Assembly (NCBI RefSeq): GCF_900240275.1
Contig: NZ_LT964761.1
Span: 731,388-795,387, forward strand
Length of the DNA stretch: 64,000 nt
Direction of reading: 5' to 3'
Origin: [Lactobacillus] timonensis
Lineage (GTDB): Bacteria > Bacillota > Bacilli > Lactobacillales > Lactobacillaceae
Part shown: positions 50,018 to 58,661 of the stretch, piece after piece
Numbering within the stretch: the stretch's first letter is position 1
Layout of the letters: each line of letters opens with the position of its first letter
Program-made: the position numbers and the translations under genes
The notes under the pieces: model-generated
The model's database searches: none
Seen by the model: only the letters and a program-made list of their open reading frames with translations
What the model was told of the DNA's origin: nothing

Positions 50018-50052
50018 AAAAACCCGATTTGCATTTCGCAAATCGGGTTTTC
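50018..50052. terminator. Bidirectional terminator behind the PTS operon
   Basis: ACCCGATTTGC/GCAAATCGGGT stem with A's before and T's after. It ends the minus-strand PTS operon; before ISL3 inserted it would also have ended the flavoprotein operon from the left. Confidence 0.88.
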
Positions 50053-50070
50053 TTATGGACGAGAAATGGT

Positions 50071-50493
50071 TTAGATGCCGTCACCATCGGCTGGTTCAGT
50101 TTGAATGTGCCGGTGGTGGAACATCCTCGTTGCCTGTTTACTAGTGGCGATAAATTTTTCGCCTAGTTCAGCTGGCGACGATTGTTGCCAGTCTCCCGCA
50201 ACACAGATTTCGAGAAGAGAGCCGACGTTACATCCAGCAACTACTGTAATTTGTGGGTATTGCCGGGTGAGGAGAACCGCCTGTTTATAAGGGGTTCCCC
50301 CGAAAAGATCACAGAAGAACAGTGCTTGTTCATCGTCTTTTAAGAGGGCGGTAAACTTATCTTGCAGCTGTTGCTCATCCATCTCACCGGTAAAGTCGAC
50401 GAAAGACAGCCCCGGCAGGTTGCCGGCCAATAGTTGGAGGTTGGACTGAATGCCACTGGCAAATTTGCCGTGACCGCTAACAATGATCTGCAT
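50071..50493 (-). CDS. PTS EIIA component, mannose/N-acetylgalactosamine class
   Basis: 140 aa. EIIA-man fold with the phospho-acceptor His8 in VSGHGKFASG and DLFGGTPYKQAV. Receives phosphate from HPr and passes it to the EIIB encoded upstream. Last gene of the B-C-D-A operon, 3 nt after EIID. The C-terminus (HHRHIQTEPADGDGI) extends slightly past the family fold. Confidence 0.92.
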   Translation of the reverse strand: MQIIVSGHGKFASGIQSNLQLLAGNLPGLSFVDFTGEMDEQQLQDKFTALLKDDEQALFFCDLFGGTPYKQAVLLTRQYPQITVVAGCNVGSLLEICVAGDWQQSSPAELGEKFIATSKQATRMFHHRHIQTEPADGDGI

Positions 50494-50496
50494 AAA

Positions 50497-51321
50497 TTAA
50501 AGAACTCCTAACCAAGAACAAACTAGTGCAACAATAAAGGTGATGATAATCAGCCATAGTGGGCTAACGTGCTTCTTTTTAATTAACCAGTAGAGTAAGA
50601 ACGTGTAACCTAATGGCAGAATGTTTGGGAAGATGTGATCGAGGAATTCCTTTTGCAGGGCGATCGAGTGGGTTGCTGTCACCGGAATCTTTAACTTAAC
50701 GTTCATCGTAACGTATGTGGCGATCAAACCGCCGATAACGGTACAACCGAGGACACTTGCCGCGTGGGAAACGATCCCGGAATTAGCACGGATACTGGAA
50801 ATTGACTTTGTACCAACCGAGTAACCCAGGTGGCAGATCGGAATCCGGGCGAAGAATAAGGCAATGTAAACTGCCAGGAAAATAATTGGCCCGATCAGGC
50901 TTCCCTGCTTGGCAAATGAGGCAGCAATCCCGGCAACAATCGGGAGAATGGTGAACCAGGTAATCGAGTCACCAATCCCGGCCAGTGGCCCGAACAGGGC
51001 GATTCGTAAGCCGTCAATGGTTGACCGCGGCGCACCGTTTTCTTCCAGTGACGCTTCAAGCCCTAACAGCAATGGAGCGGCATAGTTGTTGGTGTTGATA
51101 AAGGCAGTGTTAGCCTTAATTGCTTCTGACAGGCCCTTTTGGTCATCACCATAAATCTTCTTCAATGCAGGAATCAAACTGAGGGCATACCCATCACCCT
51201 GCATTAATTCATAGTTAAATGCTGACTGGTTCAACAGTGAACGAAGAGCCAGCTTAGTCACGTCAGAGTGTGACAGTTTGTGGCGCTTAGGCGTCGTCTG
51301 TTGTTGTTCATCAGATGCCAT
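50497..51321 (-). CDS. PTS EIID component, mannose class
   Basis: 274 aa from MASDEQQQTT, with GGAGGTG 6 nt upstream. Conserved LNQSAFNYELMQGDGYALSL and ITWFTILPIVAGIA; membrane-anchored by C-terminal helices. Forms the sugar channel with EIIC. Overlaps the EIIC end by 11 nt. Confidence 0.92.
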   Translation of the reverse strand: MASDEQQQTTPKRHKLSHSDVTKLALRSLLNQSAFNYELMQGDGYALSLIPALKKIYGDDQKGLSEAIKANTAFINTNNYAAPLLLGLEASLEENGAPRSTIDGLRIALFGPLAGIGDSITWFTILPIVAGIAASFAKQGSLIGPIIFLAVYIALFFARIPICHLGYSVGTKSISSIRANSGIVSHAASVLGCTVIGGLIATYVTMNVKLKIPVTATHSIALQKEFLDHIFPNILPLGYTFLLYWLIKKKHVSPLWLIIITFIVALVCSWLGVL

Positions 51322-52117
51322 CACTGTCACCTCCATCATTTTGATTTTCACGAATTTCTTTCAGTTCGTTCTTAATCTTGCGAGTCCGCACAGCTTGGTA
51401 GTATTCGATTGCGGCTAAGCAGCCACCAATAACCGCGACTGGCATCAAGTTGCCAAACTTAATGAAGCAGGCAGCCGTGAAACCTAGAAGCAGGTACGGA
51501 ACGTAGCGTCCTTTGAGCATGGTCTGCAGCAAGATAGCAAAACCAACGGCTGGCAGGATCCCGCCGGCGATGGTAAAGCCGTGGCTCAACCAGCCAGGGA
51601 AAGAGTTGACAAAGTTACTCATTGGCTTTTGTGCAGCATAGACACACAGGAATGATAAAACACCATAGGTTAAACCAACAAGTAGCGTTAACCCGTATGC
51701 CAGGTTACGGAACTTGTTCAGTTCCAGTTTTTCAGCATATTCATTGAACTTCTTGGCAAAAACTGAAAATGCTGAGTAATAGAACAGGATAATGTACTGG
51801 GTCAGGATGGAAAATGGCAGTGATAAACCAATGGCAGTTGCTGGCGAGTGGCCAGTTGTGTATGCCAAAACAACGGTCATGATCCCTGCCATGACGGGGT
51901 TAGGTGGTTGAGTCCCACCCACCGGGGTCAAACCAGCGAAGACCAGCTCGGTTAACCCCCCGGCGACTAGGCCAAGCTTAAGGTTTCCGAGAATTGCACC
52001 AACGACGGTACAAACGATGATTGGACGGAAAATGTAGAACCCTTCCAGCCAAAAGTCGATGCCGGCGATGATCGCAAACACTGAGATCCAAATCCCCTGT
52101 GCAAGCGAAATAGACAT
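51311..52117 (-). CDS. PTS EIIC component, mannose class
   Basis: 268 aa, about 7-8 membrane helices; family blocks GGLTELVFAGLTPVGGTQPPNPV and LPFSILTQYI. Translocation subunit. The sequence branch and the divergent nagB suggest an amino sugar (GlcNAc, glucosamine, GalNAc or galactosamine); unproven. ATG with TAGGAGATGA upstream. Confidence 0.92.
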   Translation of the reverse strand: MSISLAQGIWISVFAIIAGIDFWLEGFYIFRPIIVCTVVGAILGNLKLGLVAGGLTELVFAGLTPVGGTQPPNPVMAGIMTVVLAYTTGHSPATAIGLSLPFSILTQYIILFYYSAFSVFAKKFNEYAEKLELNKFRNLAYGLTLLVGLTYGVLSFLCVYAAQKPMSNFVNSFPGWLSHGFTIAGGILPAVGFAILLQTMLKGRYVPYLLLGFTAACFIKFGNLMPVAVIGGCLAAIEYYQAVRTRKIKNELKEIRENQNDGGDSDGI

Positions 52118-52156
52118 GATTTCATCTCCTAAATAATTGCAACCGAAAAATAATAA

Positions 52157-52636
52157 TTAGAGCTTTGTGATTTCCTTCTTCGCGGAATCAGGAACATCTT
52201 GAATAAAGACATCTACACCGTGATCAACAAGCTTGTTGAAGGTATCACGGTCGTTTTGGTCAACGTAGACCTTCTTGCTGATGGCTTCCTTGCCTTCAGT
52301 AAAGTGCATGTTGCCAACGTCAATCTGCTTGATTGGCACGCCGCCTTCAACCAGGCGCAGCGCATCTTGCGGGTTACGAACAACCAGGAAAATGTGTTGC
52401 CGCGGGCTAGCCTTGTGAATAGTCTTGATCGTCTTATCAATCGTCCAGAAACGGATACCAACGTCAGAAGTTTCGGCGGTGGCGGCCATCAGTTCTTGCT
52501 GCAGGTCGTCATTTGCCACTTCATCATTAGCTACCAGAATCAGGTTGATTCCTAAAGCTGAGGTCCAGACCACACCAACTTGACCATGGACCAACCGGTT
52601 ATCAATCCGGGTTAAAACAATATCAGGTGTTGCCAA
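52157..52636 (-). CDS. PTS EIIB component, mannose class
   Basis: 159 aa when started at TTG (MATPDIVLTRIDN), which lies 6 nt after AAGGAGGT; the ATG 18 nt upstream overlaps that ribosome site. The phosphorylated His17 is in RIDNRLVHGQVG; ANDEVANDDLQQELM and VGNMHFTEGKEAIS recall the AgaV-type (N-acetylgalactosamine) branch. First gene of the operon. Confidence 0.9.
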   Translation of the reverse strand: MATPDIVLTRIDNRLVHGQVGVVWTSALGINLILVANDEVANDDLQQELMAATAETSDVGIRFWTIDKTIKTIHKASPRQHIFLVVRNPQDALRLVEGGVPIKQIDVGNMHFTEGKEAISKKVYVDQNDRDTFNKLVDHGVDVFIQDVPDSAKKEITKL

Positions 52637-52654
52637 AGGGCTTACCTCCTTCAT

Positions 52655-52938
52655 ACGAAATTCGAGCCAGGAAAGGCTTACATCTTTAGTTATATCATTT
52701 CCCAGCTGGAAAGCAAAGTCATTGTGTTTAAGTTATCATTAAGATTATTATTGTGCATCAATGAGCGAAAAAATTAAACCAATTCTTTTTAATTAGTGAA
52801 AGCCTTAGAGCGGATTCAAACTATGGCATAGACCATTAGACCAATTGGACTGAACCGCTTTCATTTGGACTCAAAAAAGTTTACCATGACGATAGATTAA
52901 TTAGTTATGAAATTTTTTAGTAAAAAGAGGCTTTGAAG
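52655..52938. promoter_or_regulatory. Divergent promoter region of PTS and nagB
   Basis: No gene. It contains AGACCAATTGGACT (52838-52851), a 14-bp near-palindrome with one mismatched pair, preceded by TAGACCAT and followed about 20 nt later by another TTGGACT. These repeated (T)AGACCA/TGGACT units resemble operators of amino-sugar GntR regulators. A cre-like TGAAAGCG is also present but incomplete. Confidence 0.5.
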
Positions 52939-53667
52939 ATGAAAGTAATTCTTGCGCCAAATCAGGCTGCCGGTGATCAAGCAGCATTTCAGGTTTTTAA
53001 GCAGGTGGTTGACCACGGGGCTCATGTGCTGGGGTTGGCAACTGGTAGTACGCCGGAGGGACTTTACCGGCTGCTGCGGGAAAGTCCCCTGGACTTTTCG
53101 CAGATGATTTCAGTTAACTTGGATGAGTACGTCGGAATTGATCCGGATAACCCGCAAAGCTACCATTACTTTATGAAACAACACCTTTTCAATGCAAAGC
53201 CGTTTGCTCATTCCTACCTGCCTGACGGTTTAGCTGCTGATCCTGACGCTGAGGTTAAGCGTTATGACCAGGTTGTGGTAGACAATCCAGTGGACCTGCA
53301 GTTGTTGGGAATTGGCCGTGATGGCCACATTGGTTTTAACGAACCAGGATCACCGTTTGATGGGGGAACCCACCGGGTTAAGCTGACTGACTCAACAATT
53401 GAAGCTAACGCCCGTTTCTTCTCTTCAAAGGATGAAGTGCCACGAGAAGCCTACACGATGGGAATTGGGACGATCCTAAAGAGTCGGGAAATCCTGCTGA
53501 TGGCTTACGGCGATAAAAAGGCCGACGCGATTCAGAAGATGGTAGAAGGGCCATTGACAACGGCAGTAGCTGCATCAGCCCTCCAGAAGGCAGACAACGT
53601 TGTGGTGATTGTTGATCCGGCAGCTGCCGCAAAATTACGGCCAACGTCGATTAGTGAACGCCTGTAA
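52939..53667 (+). CDS. nagB: Glucosamine-6-phosphate deaminase
   Basis: 242 aa, the monomeric Gram-positive type. [16 protein letters not shown] binds the phosphate; [11 protein letters not shown] and [16 protein letters not shown] hold the catalytic Asp, Asp and His; [12 protein letters not shown] closes the site. Converts GlcN-6-P to fructose-6-P and ammonia. Divergent from the PTS operon. ATG with AGAGG 9 nt upstream. Confidence 0.95.
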   Translation: MKVILAPNQAAGDQAAFQVFKQVVDHGAHVLGLATGSTPEGLYRLLRESPLDFSQMISVNLDEYVGIDPDNPQSYHYFMKQHLFNAKPFAHSYLPDGLAADPDAEVKRYDQVVVDNPVDLQLLGIGRDGHIGFNEPGSPFDGGTHRVKLTDSTIEANARFFSSKDEVPREAYTMGIGTILKSREILLMAYGDKKADAIQKMVEGPLTTAVAASALQKADNVVVIVDPAAAAKLRPTSISERL

Positions 53668-53693
53668 AAAGATAGTTAAAATTAAATGGGAAC

Positions 53694-53907
53694 GTGACAA
53701 ACCGTGAAACAGAAATCAGAATGATTTCGTTTTTGAACGGCTCTAACGCAGAAGTCATTTATGACTTCGTCGTCACGACGCGCAGCTAAGCTATTTGCCG
53801 CCCCAGCGAGCAACAATAGGCCTCTAGCGTTCGGTTTTACCAGAACGTTAGAGGCCATTGTTGTACCGCTTGTTAACTTTTAGTATAGAGAGGCGATTAT
53901 GTCACGG
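53694..53907. repeat. Gene-free multi-hairpin block between nagB and dltD
   Basis: Successive self-complementary units: AAATCA/TGATTT, GAAGTCA/TGACTTC, CGTCGTCACGACG and a long hairpin at 53811-53863 (CAACAAT...GGCCTCTA...CGTTC with matching right arm, about 20 bp paired). CCGTGA (53702) pairs with TCACGG (53902), enclosing the whole block. No T run follows, so it is not a standard terminator. It may be a REP/MITE-like repeat or structured RNA. Confidence 0.5.
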
Positions 53908-53919
53908 CCCCTTTGTTGT

Positions 53920-55212
53920 CTACCGGTTTAACTCGGTAGTTGTAAAGTTATTCAGGTTTTGCTGTGTCGGGTCTAAGTGACACCACTTCTTTGACAAGAA
54001 CTGACTGTTCATTTGGTAATGTGGTACCGGCTGTGGGTTGTCTAAAAATGGGGCAACCCGGTGGTCGAAGTCAACCCAGCCAACCCAGCCAATATGGATA
54101 GTATCCTGCATGAAGCCAGTTTCCCCACCCCGGTGAGAGTAGTCAACAATGTTGTTGAACCCCTGTGATTTGAGCTGGTATTTGATCTTATCGGCAGTCT
54201 TGTAGTACATATCCATGTTCAGGCCAGTATACTTTTCCCACTTAGCATTGATCGGCGTAATCATGAAAACGACGTTGGTGTTGGTCTTCGCTAACTGGTT
54301 TAGAACTACCTGCAAGTCAGCGTATTCAGGCGACTGAAGGTAGTTAAAATGGCGCTGCGAGTTGTGCAGTCCCTTAGTTCCCTTAATCCGGGAATTGTAG
54401 AACTTGTTCAGGACGCCGAAACGGTTATTAGTAGTTTCTTTGCGTGCCTGCTTCTCAGCAATGGCCTGCAAGTCGGCATAGTTATAATTCTGCGGCAGGA
54501 GGTGTTCCTTTGGCTTGATCCGTGTATCGTAGTTTTCGTTAACGTTTAAGCCAGAAAAGAGGTTGTCCTGGTTACGCAGAAGGGTCACTTTGAAGTTAAT
54601 TAATGACCGGTCCCATGCACTGAGTGGTTTGCCAGCGGCAATCTTCTTCGCATCACTACCAACCGTTCCGTTATCCCCAAGCAACTGAATAAGACGCTTG
54701 GCAGTGTAACGGTCATAAGGTGAATGCGGGTTAGCCTGTTTTAACCACGAGAGGTTGGCATAAGCCCCGTTGTAATACTTAAAGGCGGCTGGTGTAACAC
54801 CCTGCTTGACAAACCATTGCGGCGAAATAATAAAGACGGCTTTCCCGTTTTCCATTTGTGGTGCCATCATATTCATGTTGAACAACTGTGGCAACGATTG
54901 GGTTCCTTTGGCTCCAAAGAGAAAGGGCCGGTAATGGTGGTAGCGGGCGGCCATCACCGCTGGGTGGAAACGGTCCATCCGGTTTAACTCACTTGAACCA
55001 AAGAAAGGCACGTAGTACGGGTGCTTTTCCCCGATTGCTTGGGACTTAATCGACTTATTCTTGAAAACAGTCGGGCTGATGGAAACAGCGGCCCGTTGGA
55101 TCGTTTTGGCAGAATGGTGGCCACGCCACGGAATGACAAGGACCAACCCCACTAAGAGGCAAGCAACAATGACTGGGCCAAAAATGCGCCACAGCCGTTG
55201 ACGATTAGTCAT
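53920..55212 (-). CDS. dltD: D-alanyl-lipoteichoic acid biosynthesis protein DltD
   Basis: 430 aa. N-terminal membrane helix (about 9-27), then an extracellular SGNH-like domain: GSSELNRMDRFHP carries the nucleophile serine, and QDTIHIGWVGW the acid/His end. Transfers D-alanine to teichoic acid. Overlaps dltC by 8 nt. Last gene of dltXABCD. Confidence 0.94.
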   Translation of the reverse strand: MTNRQRLWRIFGPVIVACLLVGLVLVIPWRGHHSAKTIQRAAVSISPTVFKNKSIKSQAIGEKHPYYVPFFGSSELNRMDRFHPAVMAARYHHYRPFLFGAKGTQSLPQLFNMNMMAPQMENGKAVFIISPQWFVKQGVTPAAFKYYNGAYANLSWLKQANPHSPYDRYTAKRLIQLLGDNGTVGSDAKKIAAGKPLSAWDRSLINFKVTLLRNQDNLFSGLNVNENYDTRIKPKEHLLPQNYNYADLQAIAEKQARKETTNNRFGVLNKFYNSRIKGTKGLHNSQRHFNYLQSPEYADLQVVLNQLAKTNTNVVFMITPINAKWEKYTGLNMDMYYKTADKIKYQLKSQGFNNIVDYSHRGGETGFMQDTIHIGWVGWVDFDHRVAPFLDNPQPVPHYQMNSQFLSKKWCHLDPTQQNLNNFTTTELNR

Positions 55213-55444
55213 TTTGGAGCTCCTTTACTCGCTCAATAATCTTATCAATCGTGTTCCATTGACTCCGGTCGAATTCGGAAACCGGCACTTCGATGTCAAA
55301 TTCGTCCTGTAGTGCTAATAGAAAGCTAACAGTTGCCATTGAGTCCAGCAGGCCGTTGCTGTACAGGTCTTCGGCAGTGTCGTTAAAGTCACTGGCATCA
55401 CGGCCAGTTGCGTCAGCTAAAATATTTTTAATTTGATCTTCCAT
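55205..55444 (-). CDS. dltC: D-alanyl carrier protein
   Basis: 79 aa acyl-carrier-type protein. Ser35 in GLLDSMATV is the phosphopantetheine site. Carries D-Ala from DltA to DltB. ATG behind TTGGAGG. Confidence 0.96.
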   Translation of the reverse strand: MEDQIKNILADATGRDASDFNDTAEDLYSNGLLDSMATVSFLLALQDEFDIEVPVSEFDRSQWNTIDKIIERVKELQND

Positions 55445-55470
55445 GTTAAATCCTCCAATTGTTAATTATC

Positions 55471-56691
55471 CTAGTGGCCAAAGAACAGAGTGTTCAAGAA
55501 GCCTGAGAAAATCAGAAACGAAAAGACAACGAAGTTAAAGGTAATGAAACGGGCCACATTTTGTGTTAGTGCGGTACTCTCCAGACCTTTAAAGTGTTTC
55601 CGCTTATAGCGCAGCCAGGCATCGTTAGTAACCAGTGCAAAACCGTGCAAGAAACCATATAGGATATAATACCACGTTACCCCGTGCCAGAACCCCATTG
55701 TGACCATGTTGATCATGTAAGCTAAGGATGAGAGAACGTTACGGTTCTTAAACCAGTGCTTCTTGGTTGCCAAGAAGACAAACCGCATGAAGATGTAGTC
55801 ACGGAACCAGAAAGATAAGGACATGTGCCAGCGGTTCCAGAATTCCTTAATATTCTTGGAAACAAACGGTTTGTTAAAGTTCATTGGCGTCTCAACACCC
55901 ATGAAGTAGGAGATGGCTACCGCAAACAGTGAATAACCAGCAAAGTCGAAGTAAAGATCGCCAGAGTAGAGGTAAGCGACAGCGACGACCCACCATGATA
56001 AGTGGTGGCCATGAGCCATTGCCATGTTTTCGGCGGCTGGCAACCATTGTTGAGCAAAGAAGTAGTCAATCACAAACTTGTATAAAAAGCCAATAAAGAG
56101 GTACATAATCCCCTTTTCAACCATGCCTAAATACTTTTCACGACTCGGCACTTTCCGGTAGTCTTTGGAGAACCGCCGGTAACGGTCAATTGGACCAGAA
56201 GTAATGGTTGGCATAAAGAGCATGAAACGGACAAACTTCCACCAGTTGATTTCCTTGACGGCCCCGTCCCGGGTTTCGATGATTGTCCCGGCAGCCCGGA
56301 AGGTCAGGTAAGAAATTCCGAGAAAGCCGAGCAGTGAGTTATGACCAACCATTGCCGGGGTTACCTTAACAATCACAATTGGTAACAGTGACAAGAAAAT
56401 GGTGATGTAAAAGACGCCACCAGCGTTGTTTTTCTGCCGGTAGTGGTAGTAACCCATTACCAGGATGGTCTGGTAGACGACGTAAATTACTAGCGAGACC
56501 ATCTGCTTGGCACTGGAACCATCAAACATCAAGAACAAGAAGATAAAGCTGATTAAGGCCTCATACCAGCTAAATCGTTTGCCGTAGTATAAGCCAATTC
56601 CCAGCGGCAGGATCGCCAACAACAGGTAGAGAAAGTAGGTTGGGGTCCCGTAGGCTGATAAATTGGGCATTGATGCAATCCAATTAAGCAT
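55471..56691 (-). CDS. dltB: D-alanyl transfer MBOAT protein DltB
   Basis: 406 aa, about 11 membrane segments. MBOAT catalytic histidine in MGFWHGVTWYYILYG; FWNRWHMSLSFWFRDYIF is the conserved core. Moves D-Ala from DltC across the membrane. ATG overlaps the dltA stop (TAATG). Confidence 0.95.
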   Translation of the reverse strand: MLNWIASMPNLSAYGTPTYFLYLLLAILPLGIGLYYGKRFSWYEALISFIFLFLMFDGSSAKQMVSLVIYVVYQTILVMGYYHYRQKNNAGGVFYITIFLSLLPIVIVKVTPAMVGHNSLLGFLGISYLTFRAAGTIIETRDGAVKEINWWKFVRFMLFMPTITSGPIDRYRRFSKDYRKVPSREKYLGMVEKGIMYLFIGFLYKFVIDYFFAQQWLPAAENMAMAHGHHLSWWVVAVAYLYSGDLYFDFAGYSLFAVAISYFMGVETPMNFNKPFVSKNIKEFWNRWHMSLSFWFRDYIFMRFVFLATKKHWFKNRNVLSSLAYMINMVTMGFWHGVTWYYILYGFLHGFALVTNDAWLRYKRKHFKGLESTALTQNVARFITFNFVVFSFLIFSGFLNTLFFGH

Positions 56692-58223
56692 TATTTGTTA
56701 GCCTCCGCAATCAGCTGCTTGACGGCAATCTTACCGTTGGCCGATTTCGGGAATGAGTCAACGTAGACAAACTGCGTTGGCATCATGTAGTCCATGATTT
56801 GGTCTTTGAGACTGTCGCGGATGGCCTTAGTTAACTCCTGCTCGTTCTCAAAGTCATTTGGCTGGGCAATGACGTAGGCGATAAGGTGGGTCGCCTGGTG
56901 GTTACGGTTGTATTTTGGCACGGCAACCGCTTGTTTAATGTACTGACTGCGTTCCAGGCTGGCCCGGACTTCATCTAATTCTACTCGGAACCCGTGCAGC
57001 TTAATTTGAAAGTCCATCCGACCGATGATGTGACGCATCCCATCTTCGCTGATGAAGCCGGCGTCACCCGTGCGGTAAGCTTTCACCCCGTTGAGCATGA
57101 AGAAGTTTTGAGCAGTCTTCTTTGGATTGTTGAGGTAGCCATTGGCAACACTGTCACCAGCAATAATAATTTCCCCGTGAACATCATGTTCAGTTACCTG
57201 TTTGTTGTCCTTCCAGATGCTGGTCGTCACACCCGGCTTGTCGACACCAATTGGTAGTCGTTTATCATGGGCGACCATGTCTTTTGTAATTTCACAACTA
57301 GTTACCGCTACGGCTGCTTCAGTCGGCCCATAGGTGTTAAAGATGTGAGCGTCGGGGAAGCGCTTGAAGAGCTGCTTAACGGTCCCCACGGTGAGTTCTT
57401 CACCACAGAAGACAAAGTACTGCAAGTCGGGCATCTTTTCTGCATTAAAGTCACGGCTTAACAGCAGCATTTCACCAAAGGACGGCGTACCGACAAAGAC
57501 ATTAACCTTCAGTGACGGGAGGACCTTGAACATCTGACCGAAGTTTTGCACTACTGGTAATGGCAAGGCCTTGATGGTTCCGCCAGACAGGACAGAAGTC
57601 AGCCAGTACATATGGGAAACATCGAATGAAAACGGTGTTTGGCCCAGGAAGGTTTGTTCTGCCGGGATGTTGAAGGAATCGCCCAACATCCAGTTGGCAA
57701 AGGAACAAATATTAGTGTGGCTGATTGGAACACCCTTTGGTGAGCCAGTCGTTCCGGAAGTGAAAAGAATGTAGAATGGTTGGTCACCTAGCACTTCGTG
57801 GTCAAGCTGGTAAGGTGTTTGCTGATCGAAGATTTGTTGGAGCTCGAACCGATCTAAGACAGCACCGTCATAATCCAGCTTCTCGGTTGGGAATTCGTCG
57901 ATCGCGATCACCAACCGGGGCTTAGCCGTATTGATGATGGATTGCAGGCGTGGCAGTGCCGTGTTTGTTTCTACTGGAATATAAGCATGACCAGCTTTGA
58001 TCCCGCCAATAAAGCCAGCAACCATTTCAAACTGGTGGTCGCCATAGAAAATAATCGGGCTGCCAGCAGGCACGCTTTGTTCCTTATCAAGCCAGGCTGC
58101 TAGTGAATTGGATGATTCTAATAGGTCACGGTAAGTGTGGGTCGTGCCCATTTCGTCAAAGAAAACTTTATCGAGGTGAGCTTGAGCTTGTTTATCGATA
58201 GCTTGTGCAATATTTGAAATCAA
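56691..58223 (-). CDS. dltA: D-alanine--D-alanyl carrier protein ligase
   Basis: 510 aa ANL-superfamily adenylating enzyme. P-loop ILFTSGTTGSPKGVPISH, FNTYGPTEAAVAV, YRTGDAGF, IIGRMDFQIKLHGFRVEL and the C-terminal lysine in PKSANGKIAVKQL. Activates D-alanine and loads DltC. ATG behind GGAGGA. Confidence 0.97.
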   Translation of the reverse strand: MISNIAQAIDKQAQAHLDKVFFDEMGTTHTYRDLLESSNSLAAWLDKEQSVPAGSPIIFYGDHQFEMVAGFIGGIKAGHAYIPVETNTALPRLQSIINTAKPRLVIAIDEFPTEKLDYDGAVLDRFELQQIFDQQTPYQLDHEVLGDQPFYILFTSGTTGSPKGVPISHTNICSFANWMLGDSFNIPAEQTFLGQTPFSFDVSHMYWLTSVLSGGTIKALPLPVVQNFGQMFKVLPSLKVNVFVGTPSFGEMLLLSRDFNAEKMPDLQYFVFCGEELTVGTVKQLFKRFPDAHIFNTYGPTEAAVAVTSCEITKDMVAHDKRLPIGVDKPGVTTSIWKDNKQVTEHDVHGEIIIAGDSVANGYLNNPKKTAQNFFMLNGVKAYRTGDAGFISEDGMRHIIGRMDFQIKLHGFRVELDEVRASLERSQYIKQAVAVPKYNRNHQATHLIAYVIAQPNDFENEQELTKAIRDSLKDQIMDYMMPTQFVYVDSFPKSANGKIAVKQLIAEANK

Positions 58224-58246
58224 AATTTTCCTCCATTATTGAAAAG

Positions 58247-58387
58247 CTAGAACTCGTTATAAATGAACGGGGCTTGGCCCGCACCAAAATAGCCATACAG
58301 GTAAATGACGAGCATTAGCACAACGAAGTACAGCAAGGTAGTCAACCAAAATTTTGCGGTTGGATGATTTTTCAGCTTGGAAAACAT
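58247..58387 (-). CDS. dltX: DltX, small membrane peptide of the dlt operon
   Basis: 46 aa from MFSKLKNHPTAKFWL, with GGGAGGG upstream. One membrane helix and the conserved C-terminus GQAPFIYNEF of DltX, which takes part in D-alanylation at the DltB/DltD step. First gene of the operon, 23 nt from dltA. Confidence 0.92.
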   Translation of the reverse strand: MFSKLKNHPTAKFWLTTLLYFVVLMLVIYLYGYFGAGQAPFIYNEF

Positions 58388-58482
58388 CTGTCTACCCTCC
58401 CTTTCTGTGTTTAAAGACAGGACACATTGTGGTAAATAATTATATTTTACTTTGGTCCTGCAAATAAGGTTCAACAAGTGAA

Positions 58483-58511
58483 ATTATACACATCAATATC
58501 AGAAAATACAA
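58483..58511 (-). promoter_or_regulatory. Promoter of the dlt operon
   Basis: Minus strand TTGTAT (58506-58511) and TATAAT (58483-58488), 17 nt apart. The leader to dltX is about 90 nt. Confidence 0.72.
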
Positions 58512-58661
58512 CGTTACCCGTGTAACTCTCTATTGTTGATGAGACCAGCACGGAATGCAATTTATTTTATCGTTTGAATCTGTAATTAGGACTGGAATTT
58601 TTCTACCAAGGCGTTAAAATGAGAATATCATTATAAAAACATGAGAAAGAAGATGGCGTAA

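Noticed and set aside
52850-52870. cre-like sequence TGAAAGCGGTTCA in the PTS-nagB region
   Set aside because: The half TGAAAGCG is good but the second half is one base short of consensus spacing.
53811-53863. Long hairpin as shared terminator of nagB and dltD
   Set aside because: The stem is strong but no T run follows on either strand, so it is listed as a structured block instead.
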